Notes under the pieces: generated by a model
Seen by the model: the letters and a program-made list of their open reading frames with translations, nothing else
Databases searched by the model: none
What the model was told of the DNA's origin: nothing
Position numbers and translations under genes: made by a program
Assembly (NCBI GenBank): GCA_963816685.1
Contig: CAWFMB010000014.1
Location: forward strand, 682,001-746,000
Source: CAVYUC01 sp963816685
Lineage (GTDB): Bacteria; Bacteroidota; Bacteroidia; Bacteroidales; Prolixibacteraceae
DNA length: 64,000 nt
Direction: 5' to 3'
In this document: positions 33,903-43,373 of the stretch, piece after piece
How positions within the stretch are numbered: the first letter of the stretch is position 1
Layout: the number at the start of each line of letters is the position of its first letter

Positions 33903-35066
33903 ATGGAAATTATTCAGGTTACTGATAAAAATACTTTAAAAGAGTTCCATAAATTACCAGGGAAAATTTATAAGGATAATCCTGATTATGTTCCTGTACT
34001 CCGGCCTGTGGTTGAAGACATTTTTAATCCGGATAAGAATGCAAAATTTAAAATAGGTGATGCACGAAGGTGGATTTTGAAGAAAGATGGAATTTGTATT
34101 GGCCGGATTGCTGCATTTTACGATGATGATTATTCAGGAGGATATGACCAGCCAACCGGCGGGTGCGGATTTTTTGAATGTATCGATAACCAGGAAACTG
34201 CGTCAGCATTATTTGATACAGCAAAGAACTGGCTTCAAAAAAATGGAATGGAAGCTATGGATGGTCCAATAAATTTTGGGGAGAATTTTTTTCACTGGGG
34301 TCTGCTTGTTGATGGATTTAAACCTCAAACTTTTGGGATGCAGTACCATCCGGAATATTACCGTAAGCTTTTTGAAAATTATGGGTTTAAAGTTTTTTAT
34401 GAACAATATTCCTATTCAATGGACATAACATACCCTGATTTACCCGATCGCTTTTGGAAAATTGCAGCATGGGTAGCTAACAAACCTGGATATTCCTATG
34501 AACATTTTAACTTTAAAAATCAGGATCAGTATATAAAAGATTTTATTGAAATTCACCGCAAAGCCTGGTCTGGTCATGGTAATTACAAACCTGCAAAATA
34601 CGACCAGTTAAAAGAAATGATTCAGCAGGCAAAAATTTTTCTGGATGAGGAGTTTATCTGGTTTGTTTACCATAACAATAAGCCCATTGCTTTTTATATG
34701 ATGATTCCGGATTTAAACCAGATAATCCAAAAGTTTAAATCAAATAAAATGAGCCTGGTTAATTTTTTAAAATTACTTTATTATAAGAAGAAAAAAGTAA
34801 TTTCGCGTTGCCGGGTTATTGTTCTTGGCGTTGTTCCCGAATTTCAGAATAAGGGAATTGCATCAGGAATTTTCCATAAACTTAAAAAAGTAATGCTAAA
34901 TAAACCATGGTACAACGATATGGAAATGAGCTGGGTTGGCGATTTTAACCCTAAAATGATAGCTATGTTCAAGTCATTTGGTGCCGATCATGCTATAACA
35001 CATTTAACCATGCGTTATCTTTTTGATCCTGAAAAAGAATTTATCCGAGCGCCAATTATCGATTGA
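33903..35066 (+). CDS. GNAT-like acyltransferase family protein (first of a tandem pair)
   Basis: A 387-residue cytoplasmic protein related over its whole length to the next gene. The last 100 residues hold a GNAT acetyltransferase motif (VIVLGVVPEFQNKGIASGIFHKLKK), and the rest is a conserved family-specific part with QPTGGCGFFECI and GPINFGENFFHWGLLVDGF. I do not know a substrate. The frame is open from a GTG at 33888, but the ATG at 33903 aligns with the start of the paralogue. Followed 48 bases later by the broken paralogue. Confidence 0.75.
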   Translation: MEIIQVTDKNTLKEFHKLPGKIYKDNPDYVPVLRPVVEDIFNPDKNAKFKIGDARRWILKKDGICIGRIAAFYDDDYSGGYDQPTGGCGFFECIDNQETASALFDTAKNWLQKNGMEAMDGPINFGENFFHWGLLVDGFKPQTFGMQYHPEYYRKLFENYGFKVFYEQYSYSMDITYPDLPDRFWKIAAWVANKPGYSYEHFNFKNQDQYIKDFIEIHRKAWSGHGNYKPAKYDQLKEMIQQAKIFLDEEFIWFVYHNNKPIAFYMMIPDLNQIIQKFKSNKMSLVNFLKLLYYKKKKVISRCRVIVLGVVPEFQNKGIASGIFHKLKKVMLNKPWYNDMEMSWVGDFNPKMIAMFKSFGADHAITHLTMRYLFDPEKEFIRAPIID

Positions 35067-35114
35067 TCCGGGTAAGGTTCAGGAATCATTTAATTCTGAA
35101 GTAAAAATTTAACT

Positions 35115-36262
35115 ATGCAACTGATTGAGGTAAGTGATAAAAAATCCCGAAAATTATTTCATAAAGTTCCGCACCTGATTTATAAAGGCGATCCAAACTG
35201 GGCTTGCCAGCCTGAAATGATGGTGGAAAATGTTTTTAATCCGGAAAAGAACAAATCTTTTAAAAATGGCAAGGCAGTTCGCTGGGTATTGGTTGATGAT
35301 AACAAAAAACTGCTTGGGCGGATTGCTGCATTTATTAATTTTAATACTGCAAAAACATACGAACAACCAACAGGTGGCTGTGGCTTTTTTGAATGTACAA
35401 ATCATCAGGAAGCTGCAAATTTGTTGTTTAATGCAGCAGTGGAATGGAACAAAAGCAATGGGATGGAAGCCATGGATGGCCCCATCAACTTTGGAGAAAA
35501 CTACGTAAACTGGGGATTGCTTGTGGATGGTTTTATGCCACAGGGTTACGGAATGCCTTATAATCCACCATATTATTTGCAGCTATTTGAGAACTTTGGT
35601 TTTAAGGTTTATTTCGAACAATACAGTTACCACCTCGATTATACCGTTCCTTTTCCCGAACGTTTCTGGAAAATTGCAGGCTGGATAGCCCAAAAACCCG
35701 GATATAGTTTCAGGTATTTTGATTTTAAGGAAACAGATAAATTTGTTAACGATTTTTGCACGGTTTATGACGCGGCCTGGGCTTCACACGAACATTACAA
35801 GCCGCTCGATCCGGATGATATTCATGATTTTATCTCCAATTCAAAAGCAATTCTCGACCCGGAAATGATTTGGTTTGCTTACCACGACGAAAAACCAATT
35901 GCCATGTTTGTTATGGTTCCGGATATTAATCAAATTTTTAGAAAGTTAAATGGAAAACTGAATGTGTGGGGGATATTGAAATTTCTTTATTACAAAAGAA
36001 AAAAAGTGATGACCACGAACACGTATTTTAATCATGGGAATTGATGCAAAATACCAGCGCAAGGGAATCGATTCGGCGATTTTCTGGCACCAGGATAAAT
36101 TAATGAAGAAGAAACCTCAGTATACCGAAGTTGAATTGTCGTGGGCCGGCGATTTCAATCCCAAAATTATTGCTTTGTACCAGAATACGGGGGCAAAACA
36201 AAGCAAAACCCATTATACGATGCGTTATCTTTTCGACAGAAAGAAGGAATTTACACGAGCTC
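35115..36262 (+). pseudogene. Second GNAT-like paralogue, frameshifted and 3'-truncated
   Basis: This tandem paralogue of the 33.9 kb gene is intact for about 300 residues in one frame and then breaks. The first frame stops at 36042-36044 after FNHGN. Homology resumes in the next frame at about 36022, giving RILIMGIDAKYQRKGID, which matches the paralogue's RVIVLGVVPEFQNKGIA at equal length if one extra base is skipped near 36015-36022. The frame then runs to RKKEFTRA and is joined to foreign sequence at about 36262, where the paralogue has the last residues API-. So there is a one-base insertion and a lost 3' end, next to an IS remnant. An assembly error could explain the frameshift but not the fused end. 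Confidence 0.8.
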
Positions 36263-37257
36263 TCTCCGGTTTTTGTATCGGTAACCAATAATCCGTCAGG
36301 GGTTATTTCCAGGTCGTATCGTGAAACGGCCCCCTGTATTCCGGTAAAAACCATATCTATATTTTGGCAAAACGTTTCGTTATCAGGACTATGATAAGCA
36401 CCGTCTGCATAAACCTTTTGCACAGGAGTATCTGTGATTGCTTGTGTTGAATTAATTGCCGGCTTTACAAATACCGTGTCGGGGGTAGTGGCCTTATCTA
36501 CCATTACATTAGTAATCAGGTCCAACAATCCGTCTGATATGGTTTCTGTTACATTCATGCTGAAGCCTTTTACTTTCTGGTCGGATTTGCGGCGGTAATT
36601 ACTATCAGGATCATGGGGCGACTGCACGCTTTTTGACTCAATTTCTTCTTTGGGGCGGAGTTCGACTTTTTTGTCCTCGCCTTCTACTTTATATTGTTCA
36701 TCGAAAACCCGCTGGAGAAGCCGGTAAGCTTCGCTATTGCGGCTGGTGAAAAGTACCAGGGTTTTGTATGCCAGAATACCGATAGACTGCATCCTGGTTT
36801 GGACTTCTTCTTTGGTGCTACGATAAATAATTTTTAGTGGCTCTTCATCGAGCAGGAGAGTAATCTGTTGCCTATCTTCTTCGGGGAACAATGAAAAATC
36901 GCTTTCCTCCAATGTTTTGCAAAATAAAACAAAGCTTTGATGGATGATTTCGTATCGCGAGCACCAGGCAATATTGCTGCCAATGAGTTTGCTGTCCATG
37001 CGGATACTTTTGCCGCTTACTTCAAAATCTTTTATCTGTCCATGGGTAATTGTTTCAAAGGCTTTTTGCAACAGATCCTCTTTGTTTTCACGCAAATGCT
37101 GATGTACCCGCTTTCGAAACAGGTAATAAGTTGAATCGGCAGGAATTTCGTCACCCAGATTGAATAAGCCTAATGCACTACGTACCAATAGGTTGAACCG
37201 GCAATGCTCGAATAATTGCAAATCGCTCCAATCAAAAGCTTCCTTCAATATCATCAT
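36100..37257 (-). pseudogene. Truncated transposase, DDE type with DUF772 N-terminal domain (IS1182/IS5-like)
   Basis: The open frame of 385 codons begins inside the usual DUF772 region with FDWSDLQLFEHCRFNLL; full-length family members usually carry about 50 more residues first, so the N-terminus is probably missing. Two catalytic aspartates are in place (IRMDSKLIG and VYADGAYHSP). The expected Glu region is absent, because beyond about residue 332 the frame runs antisense into the GNAT pseudogene. The fragment is therefore probably inactive. No second copy of the missing ends is present in this window. Confidence 0.75.
36262..37257 (-). mobile_element. Truncated IS1182/IS5-like element remnant
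   Basis: The remnant consists of the middle of a transposase gene, abutting the truncated GNAT paralogue on one side and ending before the L31 promoter on the other. I saw no clear terminal inverted repeats or target duplication at either edge. The 37257 edge follows the transposase start codon, with a stop codon 9 bases upstream in frame; the 36262 edge is the junction. Confidence 0.7.
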
Positions 37258-37332
37258 ACAACAAGTTCAATTATTAGTTCGTAAAAAGAAAAACAGGTTA
37301 ATCATCTGTCCTGAAATAAAGAATAATTCAAT

Positions 37333-37363
37333 TTTGGAATATACCAAACAATATTTATCTTTG
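37333..37363 (+). promoter_or_regulatory. Promoter of rpmE2 (TTTG-N19-TATCTTTG)
   Basis: TTTG at 37333-37336 and TATCTTTG at 37356-37363 are separated by exactly 19 bases. The predicted leader before the ATG is about 80 bases, long enough for autogenous control by L31, though no specific structure was found. Confidence 0.75.
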
Positions 37364-37448
37364 CAGGCCGAATAAAATTTTGAAATTTAAATAACAGGAA
37401 TGGATTACAGTGTAAAAATGTAACCATTCGAAAATAAAACAGAGAAAA

Positions 37449-37712
37449 ATGAAAAAAGGAATACATCCCGATGATTACAGGCTGGTTGCTTTCAGAGATA
37501 TGTCGAATGGTCATACCTTTTTAACCAGATCAACTGTTGAAACTAAAGAAACTGCAGAAGTTGACGGAGTAAAATATCCGCTTTACAAACTTGAGATTTC
37601 AAATACTTCACATCCATTTTATACAGGTAAAGTTAAATTGGTTGACAGTGCAGGCCGTGTTGACAAATTTATGAGCCGTTACGGAAAACATATGGAAAAC
37701 AGAAAGAAGTAA
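37449..37712 (+). CDS. rpmE2: 50S ribosomal protein L31 type B
   Basis: A ribosomal protein of 87 residues. It belongs to the type B (zinc-free) form, because the CxxC/H zinc ligands of type A are absent. The KKGIHPDDYRLVAFRDMSNG start and the DKFMSRYGKH end match the family. Type B L31 is often made when zinc is short, but here it may be the only copy; the window cannot tell. It has its own promoter and an intrinsic terminator. Confidence 0.95.
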   Translation: MKKGIHPDDYRLVAFRDMSNGHTFLTRSTVETKETAEVDGVKYPLYKLEISNTSHPFYTGKVKLVDSAGRVDKFMSRYGKHMENRKK

Positions 37713-37731
37713 TTCTTAACCGAAAATATTT

Positions 37732-37760
37732 AAGCTCTGGCGTGCCGGGGCTTTTTTTTT
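37732..37760 (+). terminator. Terminator of rpmE2
   Basis: AGCTCTGG (37733-37740) pairs, with G-T wobbles, with CCGGGGCT (37745-37752) around a 4-base loop, followed by a run of 8 or more T, 20 bases after the stop codon. Confidence 0.75.
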
Positions 37761-37914
37761 GTCCAAAAATGAAATATTGTCTGTAAGATCAACATGAAAT
37801 GTGAACAATATAAGTTTTAGAACCTTTTTTTTACAGTGGCACAACTATTGACCATTGGCAACCAATCTTGTTAAATAATTCTGCAACGACAGAATGTCAC
37901 AAATATGAAATAGT

Positions 37915-40368
37915 ATGGGTAAATTAAAAAATTCAGGATTTCACGATATATTTTTTTCAGGAATGATGAACGACGATTCGGATTTTATTCCAATAATAGC
38001 GGATGGCGATGACAGGGAATTAAAAAATACCGATGTGCCGGATGTACTGCCGGTTTTGCCGCTTCGCAATACAGTACTTTTCCCGGGTGTGGTTTTGCCA
38101 ATAACAGTTGGCCGTAAAAAATCGTTAAAACTCATTCAGGATGTAAACAAAGGAAGCAAGCTCCTTGGAACAATTGCACAAAAAGATTACACCATCGATG
38201 ACCCGCAAATAAAGGATTTTTACGATATTGGAACGGTTGCCGAAATTTTAAAAATCCTTGAAATGCCGGATGGTTCAACATCTGTAATTATTCAGGGAAG
38301 AAGAAGGTATAAAATCAAGGAATTTATTTCTGAAGAACCCTATTTTAAAGCTGAAATAGAACCACTGAGCGATATTCACCCGGATAATGATACAGAGTTT
38401 AATGCAATTGTTGGTTCATTAAAAGATTTATCCATTAAAATTGCACAGTTTTCAGCAAATGTTCCTCCCGAAGCAACATTTGCTGTAAAGAATATCGAAA
38501 ACTCAACCTTTCTTATCAATTTTATTTGTTCCAACACGGATATTAATGTGGAAGACAAACAAAAATTGCTTGAAATCGGAAGCTTAAAAGATCGTGGAAT
38601 TCAGGCCATCAGTTATCTCGTAAAAGAAGTGCAAATGGGAGAACTGAAACAGGATATCCAAAAAAAGGTAAAAACCGATATGGATCGCCAGCAGCGTGAA
38701 TTTATGCTGAACCAGCAAATGAAAACCATTCAGGATGAATTGGGCGGAAGTCCGGTTGAACAGGAAATAATTGATTTGAAGGAGAAAGCAAAAAGCAAAA
38801 AGTGGAACGATGAAGTAGCAAGGTTTTTTGAAAAAGAGGTTGAAAAATTACACCGTCTCAATCCGGCAGCCGGAGAATATTCAGTTCAGTATACTTTTTG
38901 CCAGACTTTAATTGATTTGCCATGGAATGAGTATACAAAAGATAATTTTGATCTTAAAAATGCAAGAAAGGTTTTGGATGAAGATCATTACGGATTGGAG
39001 AAAGTAAAGGAACGAATTCTGGAACATTTGGCGGTTCTTAAATTAAAAAATGATATGAAATCGCCTATTTTATGTTTGTATGGCCCTCCGGGAGTTGGAA
39101 AAACTTCGCTCGGAAAATCTGTTGCGAGAGCACTTGATCGAAAGTATGTGAGAATGAGCCTTGGTGGTCTTCATGATGAATCGGAAATTCGCGGACACAG
39201 GAAAACCTATATTGGCGCTATGCCAGGGCGGATTGTTCAGAATATTAAAAAAGCGAAATCTTCGAATCCGGTTTTTATCCTGGATGAAATTGATAAGGTT
39301 TCGAAACATTTTCATGGAGATCCGGCTTCTGCATTGCTTGAAGTACTTGACCCGGAGCAGAATTCAGAATTTCATGACAATTATGTGGAAACGGATTATG
39401 ACCTGTCTAAAGTTATGTTTATTGCCACTGCCAATACACTGAACACCATTGCACCACCTCTTCGTGACCGTCTCGAAATGATTGAAGTGAGTGGTTATCT
39501 TGTGGAAGAAAAAATAGAAATCGCCAAACGACATCTGATTCCAAAACAACTTGAAAATCATGGCTTAAAGAATAACGACGTATTATTCTCAAAAGATGCT
39601 GTTGAAATGATAATTGACGGTTATACTCGGGAATCAGGAGTTCGGGAATTGGATAAGAAAATTGCCAAGGTTATCCGTCGGATTGCTAAAAAAATTGCAT
39701 TCGAAGAGAAATATAACAAAAAACTGAAAAGGGATGATATACGCGAGTATTTGGGTGTAACTGAATATGAAAAGGATAAATATCAGGGCAACGAATTTGC
39801 AGGAGTGGTTACCGGATTGGCCTGGACAGCAGTTGGCGGTGAAATTCTGTTTGTTGAAACCAGTCTGAGTAAGGGAAAAGGAAGTTTGACTTTAACTGGA
39901 AACCTCGGCGATGTGATGAAAGAATCGGCAATGCTGGCACATGAATATTTAAAATCGCATGCCGAAGAGCTGGAGCTGAATTCGGAAGTTTTTGGAAACT
40001 GGAATGTACACGTTCACGTTCCGGAAGGCGCGATCCCAAAAGATGGTCCGTCGGCTGGAGTAACGATGGTAACATCAATTGCATCGGCATTTACACAGCG
40101 TAAGGTGAAAAAGAATCTTGCCATGACAGGTGAAATTACCCTGCGTGGAAAAATACTTCCGGTTGGTGGAATCAAGGAAAAGATACTTGCCGCCAAACGT
40201 GCCGGAATCACCGAAATTATTCTTTCCGAAGAAAACAGAAAGAACCTTGAGGAAATAAAAGACGTTTATTTGAAAGGGTTGAATTTTCATTTTGTTAAAA
40301 CTATCATGGACGTACTGAATATTGCATTGCTGAAATCGAAAGTAGAAAAGCCGGTAAATGTTGTGTAA
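37915..40368 (+). CDS. lon: ATP-dependent protease Lon
   Basis: A cytoplasmic AAA+ protease for misfolded and regulatory proteins. The 817 residues have the N-terminal substrate-binding LON domain (about 40-240, with LPLRNTVLFPGVVLPI), a coiled-coil linker, the AAA+ module (Walker A GPPGVGKTSLGKS near residue 390, Walker B VFILDEIDKV) and the proteolytic domain. The catalytic Ser is in PKDGPSAGVTM (near residue 712) and the catalytic Lys in GGIKEKILAAKRAG (near 755). The first 47 residues are longer than in E. coli Lon but are common in this phylum; a second in-frame ATG lies at 37963. The upstream 200 bases contain a sigma-54-like TGGCAC-N5-TTGA that I do not accept. Confidence 0.97.
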   Translation: MGKLKNSGFHDIFFSGMMNDDSDFIPIIADGDDRELKNTDVPDVLPVLPLRNTVLFPGVVLPITVGRKKSLKLIQDVNKGSKLLGTIAQKDYTIDDPQIKDFYDIGTVAEILKILEMPDGSTSVIIQGRRRYKIKEFISEEPYFKAEIEPLSDIHPDNDTEFNAIVGSLKDLSIKIAQFSANVPPEATFAVKNIENSTFLINFICSNTDINVEDKQKLLEIGSLKDRGIQAISYLVKEVQMGELKQDIQKKVKTDMDRQQREFMLNQQMKTIQDELGGSPVEQEIIDLKEKAKSKKWNDEVARFFEKEVEKLHRLNPAAGEYSVQYTFCQTLIDLPWNEYTKDNFDLKNARKVLDEDHYGLEKVKERILEHLAVLKLKNDMKSPILCLYGPPGVGKTSLGKSVARALDRKYVRMSLGGLHDESEIRGHRKTYIGAMPGRIVQNIKKAKSSNPVFILDEIDKVSKHFHGDPASALLEVLDPEQNSEFHDNYVETDYDLSKVMFIATANTLNTIAPPLRDRLEMIEVSGYLVEEKIEIAKRHLIPKQLENHGLKNNDVLFSKDAVEMIIDGYTRESGVRELDKKIAKVIRRIAKKIAFEEKYNKKLKRDDIREYLGVTEYEKDKYQGNEFAGVVTGLAWTAVGGEILFVETSLSKGKGSLTLTGNLGDVMKESAMLAHEYLKSHAEELELNSEVFGNWNVHVHVPEGAIPKDGPSAGVTMVTSIASAFTQRKVKKNLAMTGEITLRGKILPVGGIKEKILAAKRAGITEIILSEENRKNLEEIKDVYLKGLNFHFVKTIMDVLNIALLKSKVEKPVNVV

Positions 40369-40511
40369 CCAAAGAATAGTTGGCTTAATTGGCACTTCTT
40401 CTTTAAAATTAAGAAGTTAAACAATTATAATTTGTTGTTGTTTTAATGATAAATTTTTGAATTACACCTGCTTTTTAGGTAAATCCTTTAACCGGTTATA
40501 AATTTTAAATC

Positions 40512-40826
40512 ATGCAAAAATTACTTATTATTCTGGGGATTGTTTTTTTTATTTCCTGTCAGTCGGGAAATAAAAATCAAGCCGCTGATGATACTGTCCC
40601 GTCAGCATTGGTGCTTATGGAAGATACCTTAAACATCGGGGGCATGCACTGTGACATGTGCGTGACTTCAATTGAAAAAGGTATAAACGAACTGGAAGGT
40701 ATTCAGTTTGTACAGGCGAATTTAAACGATTCAGTGGCAATAGTTAAATTCGACAAATCAAAAACAAATCTTACCGAAATTGAAAAGGCTATTGAAAAAA
40801 GGGGTTACCGGGTTAAGACTCAGTAA
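40512..40826 (+). CDS. Heavy-metal-associated (HMA) domain lipoprotein
   Basis: A 104-residue lipoprotein with a lipobox ending at Cys16 (Phe-Ile-Ser-Cys). After a short linker comes an HMA ferredoxin-like domain with the metal site GMHCDMC (Cys47 and Cys50), a signature for copper, zinc or mercury ions. The domain is on the periplasmic side. It precedes a TonB-dependent receptor by 76 bases on the same strand, which has its own strong promoter, so the two may work together without sharing one transcript. Confidence 0.85.
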   Translation: MQKLLIILGIVFFISCQSGNKNQAADDTVPSALVLMEDTLNIGGMHCDMCVTSIEKGINELEGIQFVQANLNDSVAIVKFDKSKTNLTEIEKAIEKRGYRVKTQ

Positions 40827-40848
40827 TTAATCTGTCCATTGTTTTTCG

Positions 40849-40880
40849 TTTGAGTTTCAATGGTTTTTTCGATACATTTG
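40849..40880 (+). promoter_or_regulatory. Promoter of the TonB-dependent receptor gene (TTTG-N20-TACATTTG)
   Basis: TTTG at 40849-40852 and TACATTTG at 40873-40880 are separated by 20 bases. The start codon lies 22 bases after the -7 box. Confidence 0.75.
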
Positions 40881-40902
40881 CACGAATTTTATAGGTTCGT
40901 GG

Positions 40903-43284
40903 ATGATGAGGATTTATTGTATTTTTATCCTTTTATTAGTTACAAACTCCATTGCGTCCGGACAGTCAGAAACACTAACACAAACCATAAGAGGTACGGT
41001 TCTTGATAAACAAACCCTGTCTCCCCTGGAAGGTGCTAATATAGCTGTTGCTGATACTGACCCGCAGCTTGGTGCAATTACAGATCAGGATGGAGAATTT
41101 GTTCTGCAAGATGTTCCTGTTGGACGAAAAACGGTCCGCATTTCATATATTGGTTATTATCCCATAGAAATTAAAAATCTAATTGTTAACTCTTCCCGCC
41201 AGGTAGTTTTAACTATTGAAATGGAACAAAAAGTGGAATCGACCAAAGAAATAACAGTAGTTGGTAATACTTCGAAAGGAAGATCGCTGAACAGTATGGC
41301 AACTGTAAGCGCCCGTATTTTTAGCGTTGAAGAAACCGGAAGGTATGCTGGCAGTCACGATGATATTGCCCGAATGGCAATGAACTTTGCCGGGGTTTCC
41401 GGGGCAAACGACCAACGAAACGATATTATCATCCGTGGAAATACTCCCAACGGAATTCTTTGGAGACTCGATGATGTGGATATACCAAACCCTAACCATT
41501 TTGCCGCCACAGGTACTACAGGCGGTCCGGTGAGCATACTAAACAACAATACTTTACGCAATTCTGATTTTTATACCGGCGCTTTTCCTGCCGAATATGC
41601 AAATGTTTATTCTGGTGTATTTGATTTAAAAATGAGGGAAGGTAACAATCAGAAACACGAAACCATCGGGCAAATTGGGTTTAATGGAGTGGAGCTTGGA
41701 CTGGAAGGGCCTTTAAACAAGAAAACAAAAAGCTCCTATTTTGTAAATTACCGCTATTCGTTTCTCGATTTGTTTGAAAAAATCGGATTTGATTTTGGTA
41801 CTTCAGGAGTACCAAAATACCAGGATATCACCTACAAATTGGTTTTTCCGGTAAAGAATGGTAAAATCACTTTTTTTGGTCTCGGAGGAAAAAGTCAGAT
41901 TGGCCTGCTGGATTCAAAAATTGATAAACCCGATTTATACACACTCGATGGAATGGATGTCTATAACGGTTCTGATCTTTGGGTTTCTGCACTTTCATAT
42001 ACAAATTTCAGGGATGAAAAGACGTATACAAAGACCATTCTTTCCTATGTGTATCAAAAGCCTTTTACCTTTTACAATACAGTGGCGGAAAATAATATGG
42101 TTTATCCGCGGTTCAGGGAAGAGAACAAACAAATGAAAGTTACTTTTAAATTCCTGCTGAACAAAAAATACAATGCACACCTGACCGGAAGGTATGGAAT
42201 TACTGTAGATTTGCTTGGATATATTTTCGATACAAGGGAATATAACCGGAGCAATGAAACCTGGAATTACTTGCTCGATCAGGAAAAATCAGTTTTTAAC
42301 GGAACTTATCTTACCCGTACATTTGGCCAGTTTTCTTACAAATTTAACGATAAGCTGGAACTTAAGCCCGGGTTAAACCTCATCTATTTTGGGTTGAACG
42401 GAACTTACAATATTGAACCGCGAATTGGATTCACATGGAAGCTGACTCCGGCTTCAAATGTAAATATTGGGGTGGGGCACCATTCCAAAATATTATCTTA
42501 TGCAACCTATTTTTATGCAACTCTCGATAAATCAGGAATGCCAATTCTTACAAATTTCGATTTGGATCTGATTAAAGCTTTGCATTACGTCATTGGCTAC
42601 GACAGGATGCTTAGTGAGAATCTGCGATTTAAAACTGAAATTTATTATCAGCATATTTATAACGCACCGGTTGGAATCGCCAGTTCTTCCTACAGCTATT
42701 TAAACGAAGGTGCCCAGTGGGGATTGAATACGCGGGCACTTCTTGAAAGTACGGGGAAAGGACAGAATTACGGAATTGAATTCACGCTTGAGAAATACTT
42801 CAATAAAGATTATTATTTCCTTGTAACTGCTTCACTTTTTAAGGCGAAATACTGGGGAAGTGATGAAATTTACCGGAGCTCGGCATTCGATGGAAATTTT
42901 GTATACAATGCTTTGGGAGGGAAAGAGTTTAAACTTTCCTCCAATACTGTGATGTATTTCGATATTAAAAGTACACTGGCTGGCGGAAGAAGGTACACAC
43001 CTATTGACATTGAGGCTTCGAAGAAAAAAGGTGGCGCTCTCGAAACAGTTTATTTTGAAGAAAAGGCATTCGAAAAGCAGTTTTCAAACTATTTTAAAAC
43101 CGACGTAAAATTTGGTTTCCGGTTTAACCGAAGAAAGTTCTCCCAGATTATTGAACTTGCTGCAGAAAATGTAACCAACCACACCAATCCTTATTTTATT
43201 TCGTACAGTAAAACTCAGGATAGAATTATTTATACGCCACAAATGGGATTTTTACCATTGATGAAATACAGGATTTATTTTTAG
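40903..43284 (+). CDS. TonB-dependent receptor with carboxypeptidase-regulatory-like N-terminal domain
   Basis: A 793-residue outer-membrane receptor. It starts with a signal peptide (about residues 1-20), then a CarboxypepD_reg-like domain (about 30-115, with GTVLDKQTLSPLEGANIAV), then a plug domain (about 130-245, with NDIIIRGNTPNGILWRLDDVDIPNP), and a beta-barrel to a C-terminal aromatic residue (Phe). The ligand is unknown; the upstream HMA lipoprotein suggests metal or metallophore transport, but this is inference. No SusD-like gene follows. Two adjacent ATG codons begin it. Confidence 0.9.
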   Translation: MMRIYCIFILLLVTNSIASGQSETLTQTIRGTVLDKQTLSPLEGANIAVADTDPQLGAITDQDGEFVLQDVPVGRKTVRISYIGYYPIEIKNLIVNSSRQVVLTIEMEQKVESTKEITVVGNTSKGRSLNSMATVSARIFSVEETGRYAGSHDDIARMAMNFAGVSGANDQRNDIIIRGNTPNGILWRLDDVDIPNPNHFAATGTTGGPVSILNNNTLRNSDFYTGAFPAEYANVYSGVFDLKMREGNNQKHETIGQIGFNGVELGLEGPLNKKTKSSYFVNYRYSFLDLFEKIGFDFGTSGVPKYQDITYKLVFPVKNGKITFFGLGGKSQIGLLDSKIDKPDLYTLDGMDVYNGSDLWVSALSYTNFRDEKTYTKTILSYVYQKPFTFYNTVAENNMVYPRFREENKQMKVTFKFLLNKKYNAHLTGRYGITVDLLGYIFDTREYNRSNETWNYLLDQEKSVFNGTYLTRTFGQFSYKFNDKLELKPGLNLIYFGLNGTYNIEPRIGFTWKLTPASNVNIGVGHHSKILSYATYFYATLDKSGMPILTNFDLDLIKALHYVIGYDRMLSENLRFKTEIYYQHIYNAPVGIASSSYSYLNEGAQWGLNTRALLESTGKGQNYGIEFTLEKYFNKDYYFLVTASLFKAKYWGSDEIYRSSAFDGNFVYNALGGKEFKLSSNTVMYFDIKSTLAGGRRYTPIDIEASKKKGGALETVYFEEKAFEKQFSNYFKTDVKFGFRFNRRKFSQIIELAAENVTNHTNPYFISYSKTQDRIIYTPQMGFLPLMKYRIYF

Positions 43285-43373
43285 CTAAAAACCGGATTTA
43301 TCTTGATTTACCTTCAAAATCCGTATGTTGGCAGAAAAAATAGTATAAATATTATTCATAAAATGTAAATTGC
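43285..43373 (+). other. Downstream region of the TonB gene with a 7-bp inverted repeat
   Basis: CGGATTT and AAATCCG near 43293-43323 form a 7-bp stem with a long loop and no clear T run, so a possible but weak terminator. Confidence 0.3.

Noticed and set aside
37837..37851. A TGGCAC-N5-TTGA sequence upstream of lon resembling a sigma-54 (-24/-12) promoter
   Set aside because: The spacing and -24 element fit, but the invariant GC of the -12 element is replaced by GA. No sigma-54 activator binding site or gene is near, so a chance match is more likely.
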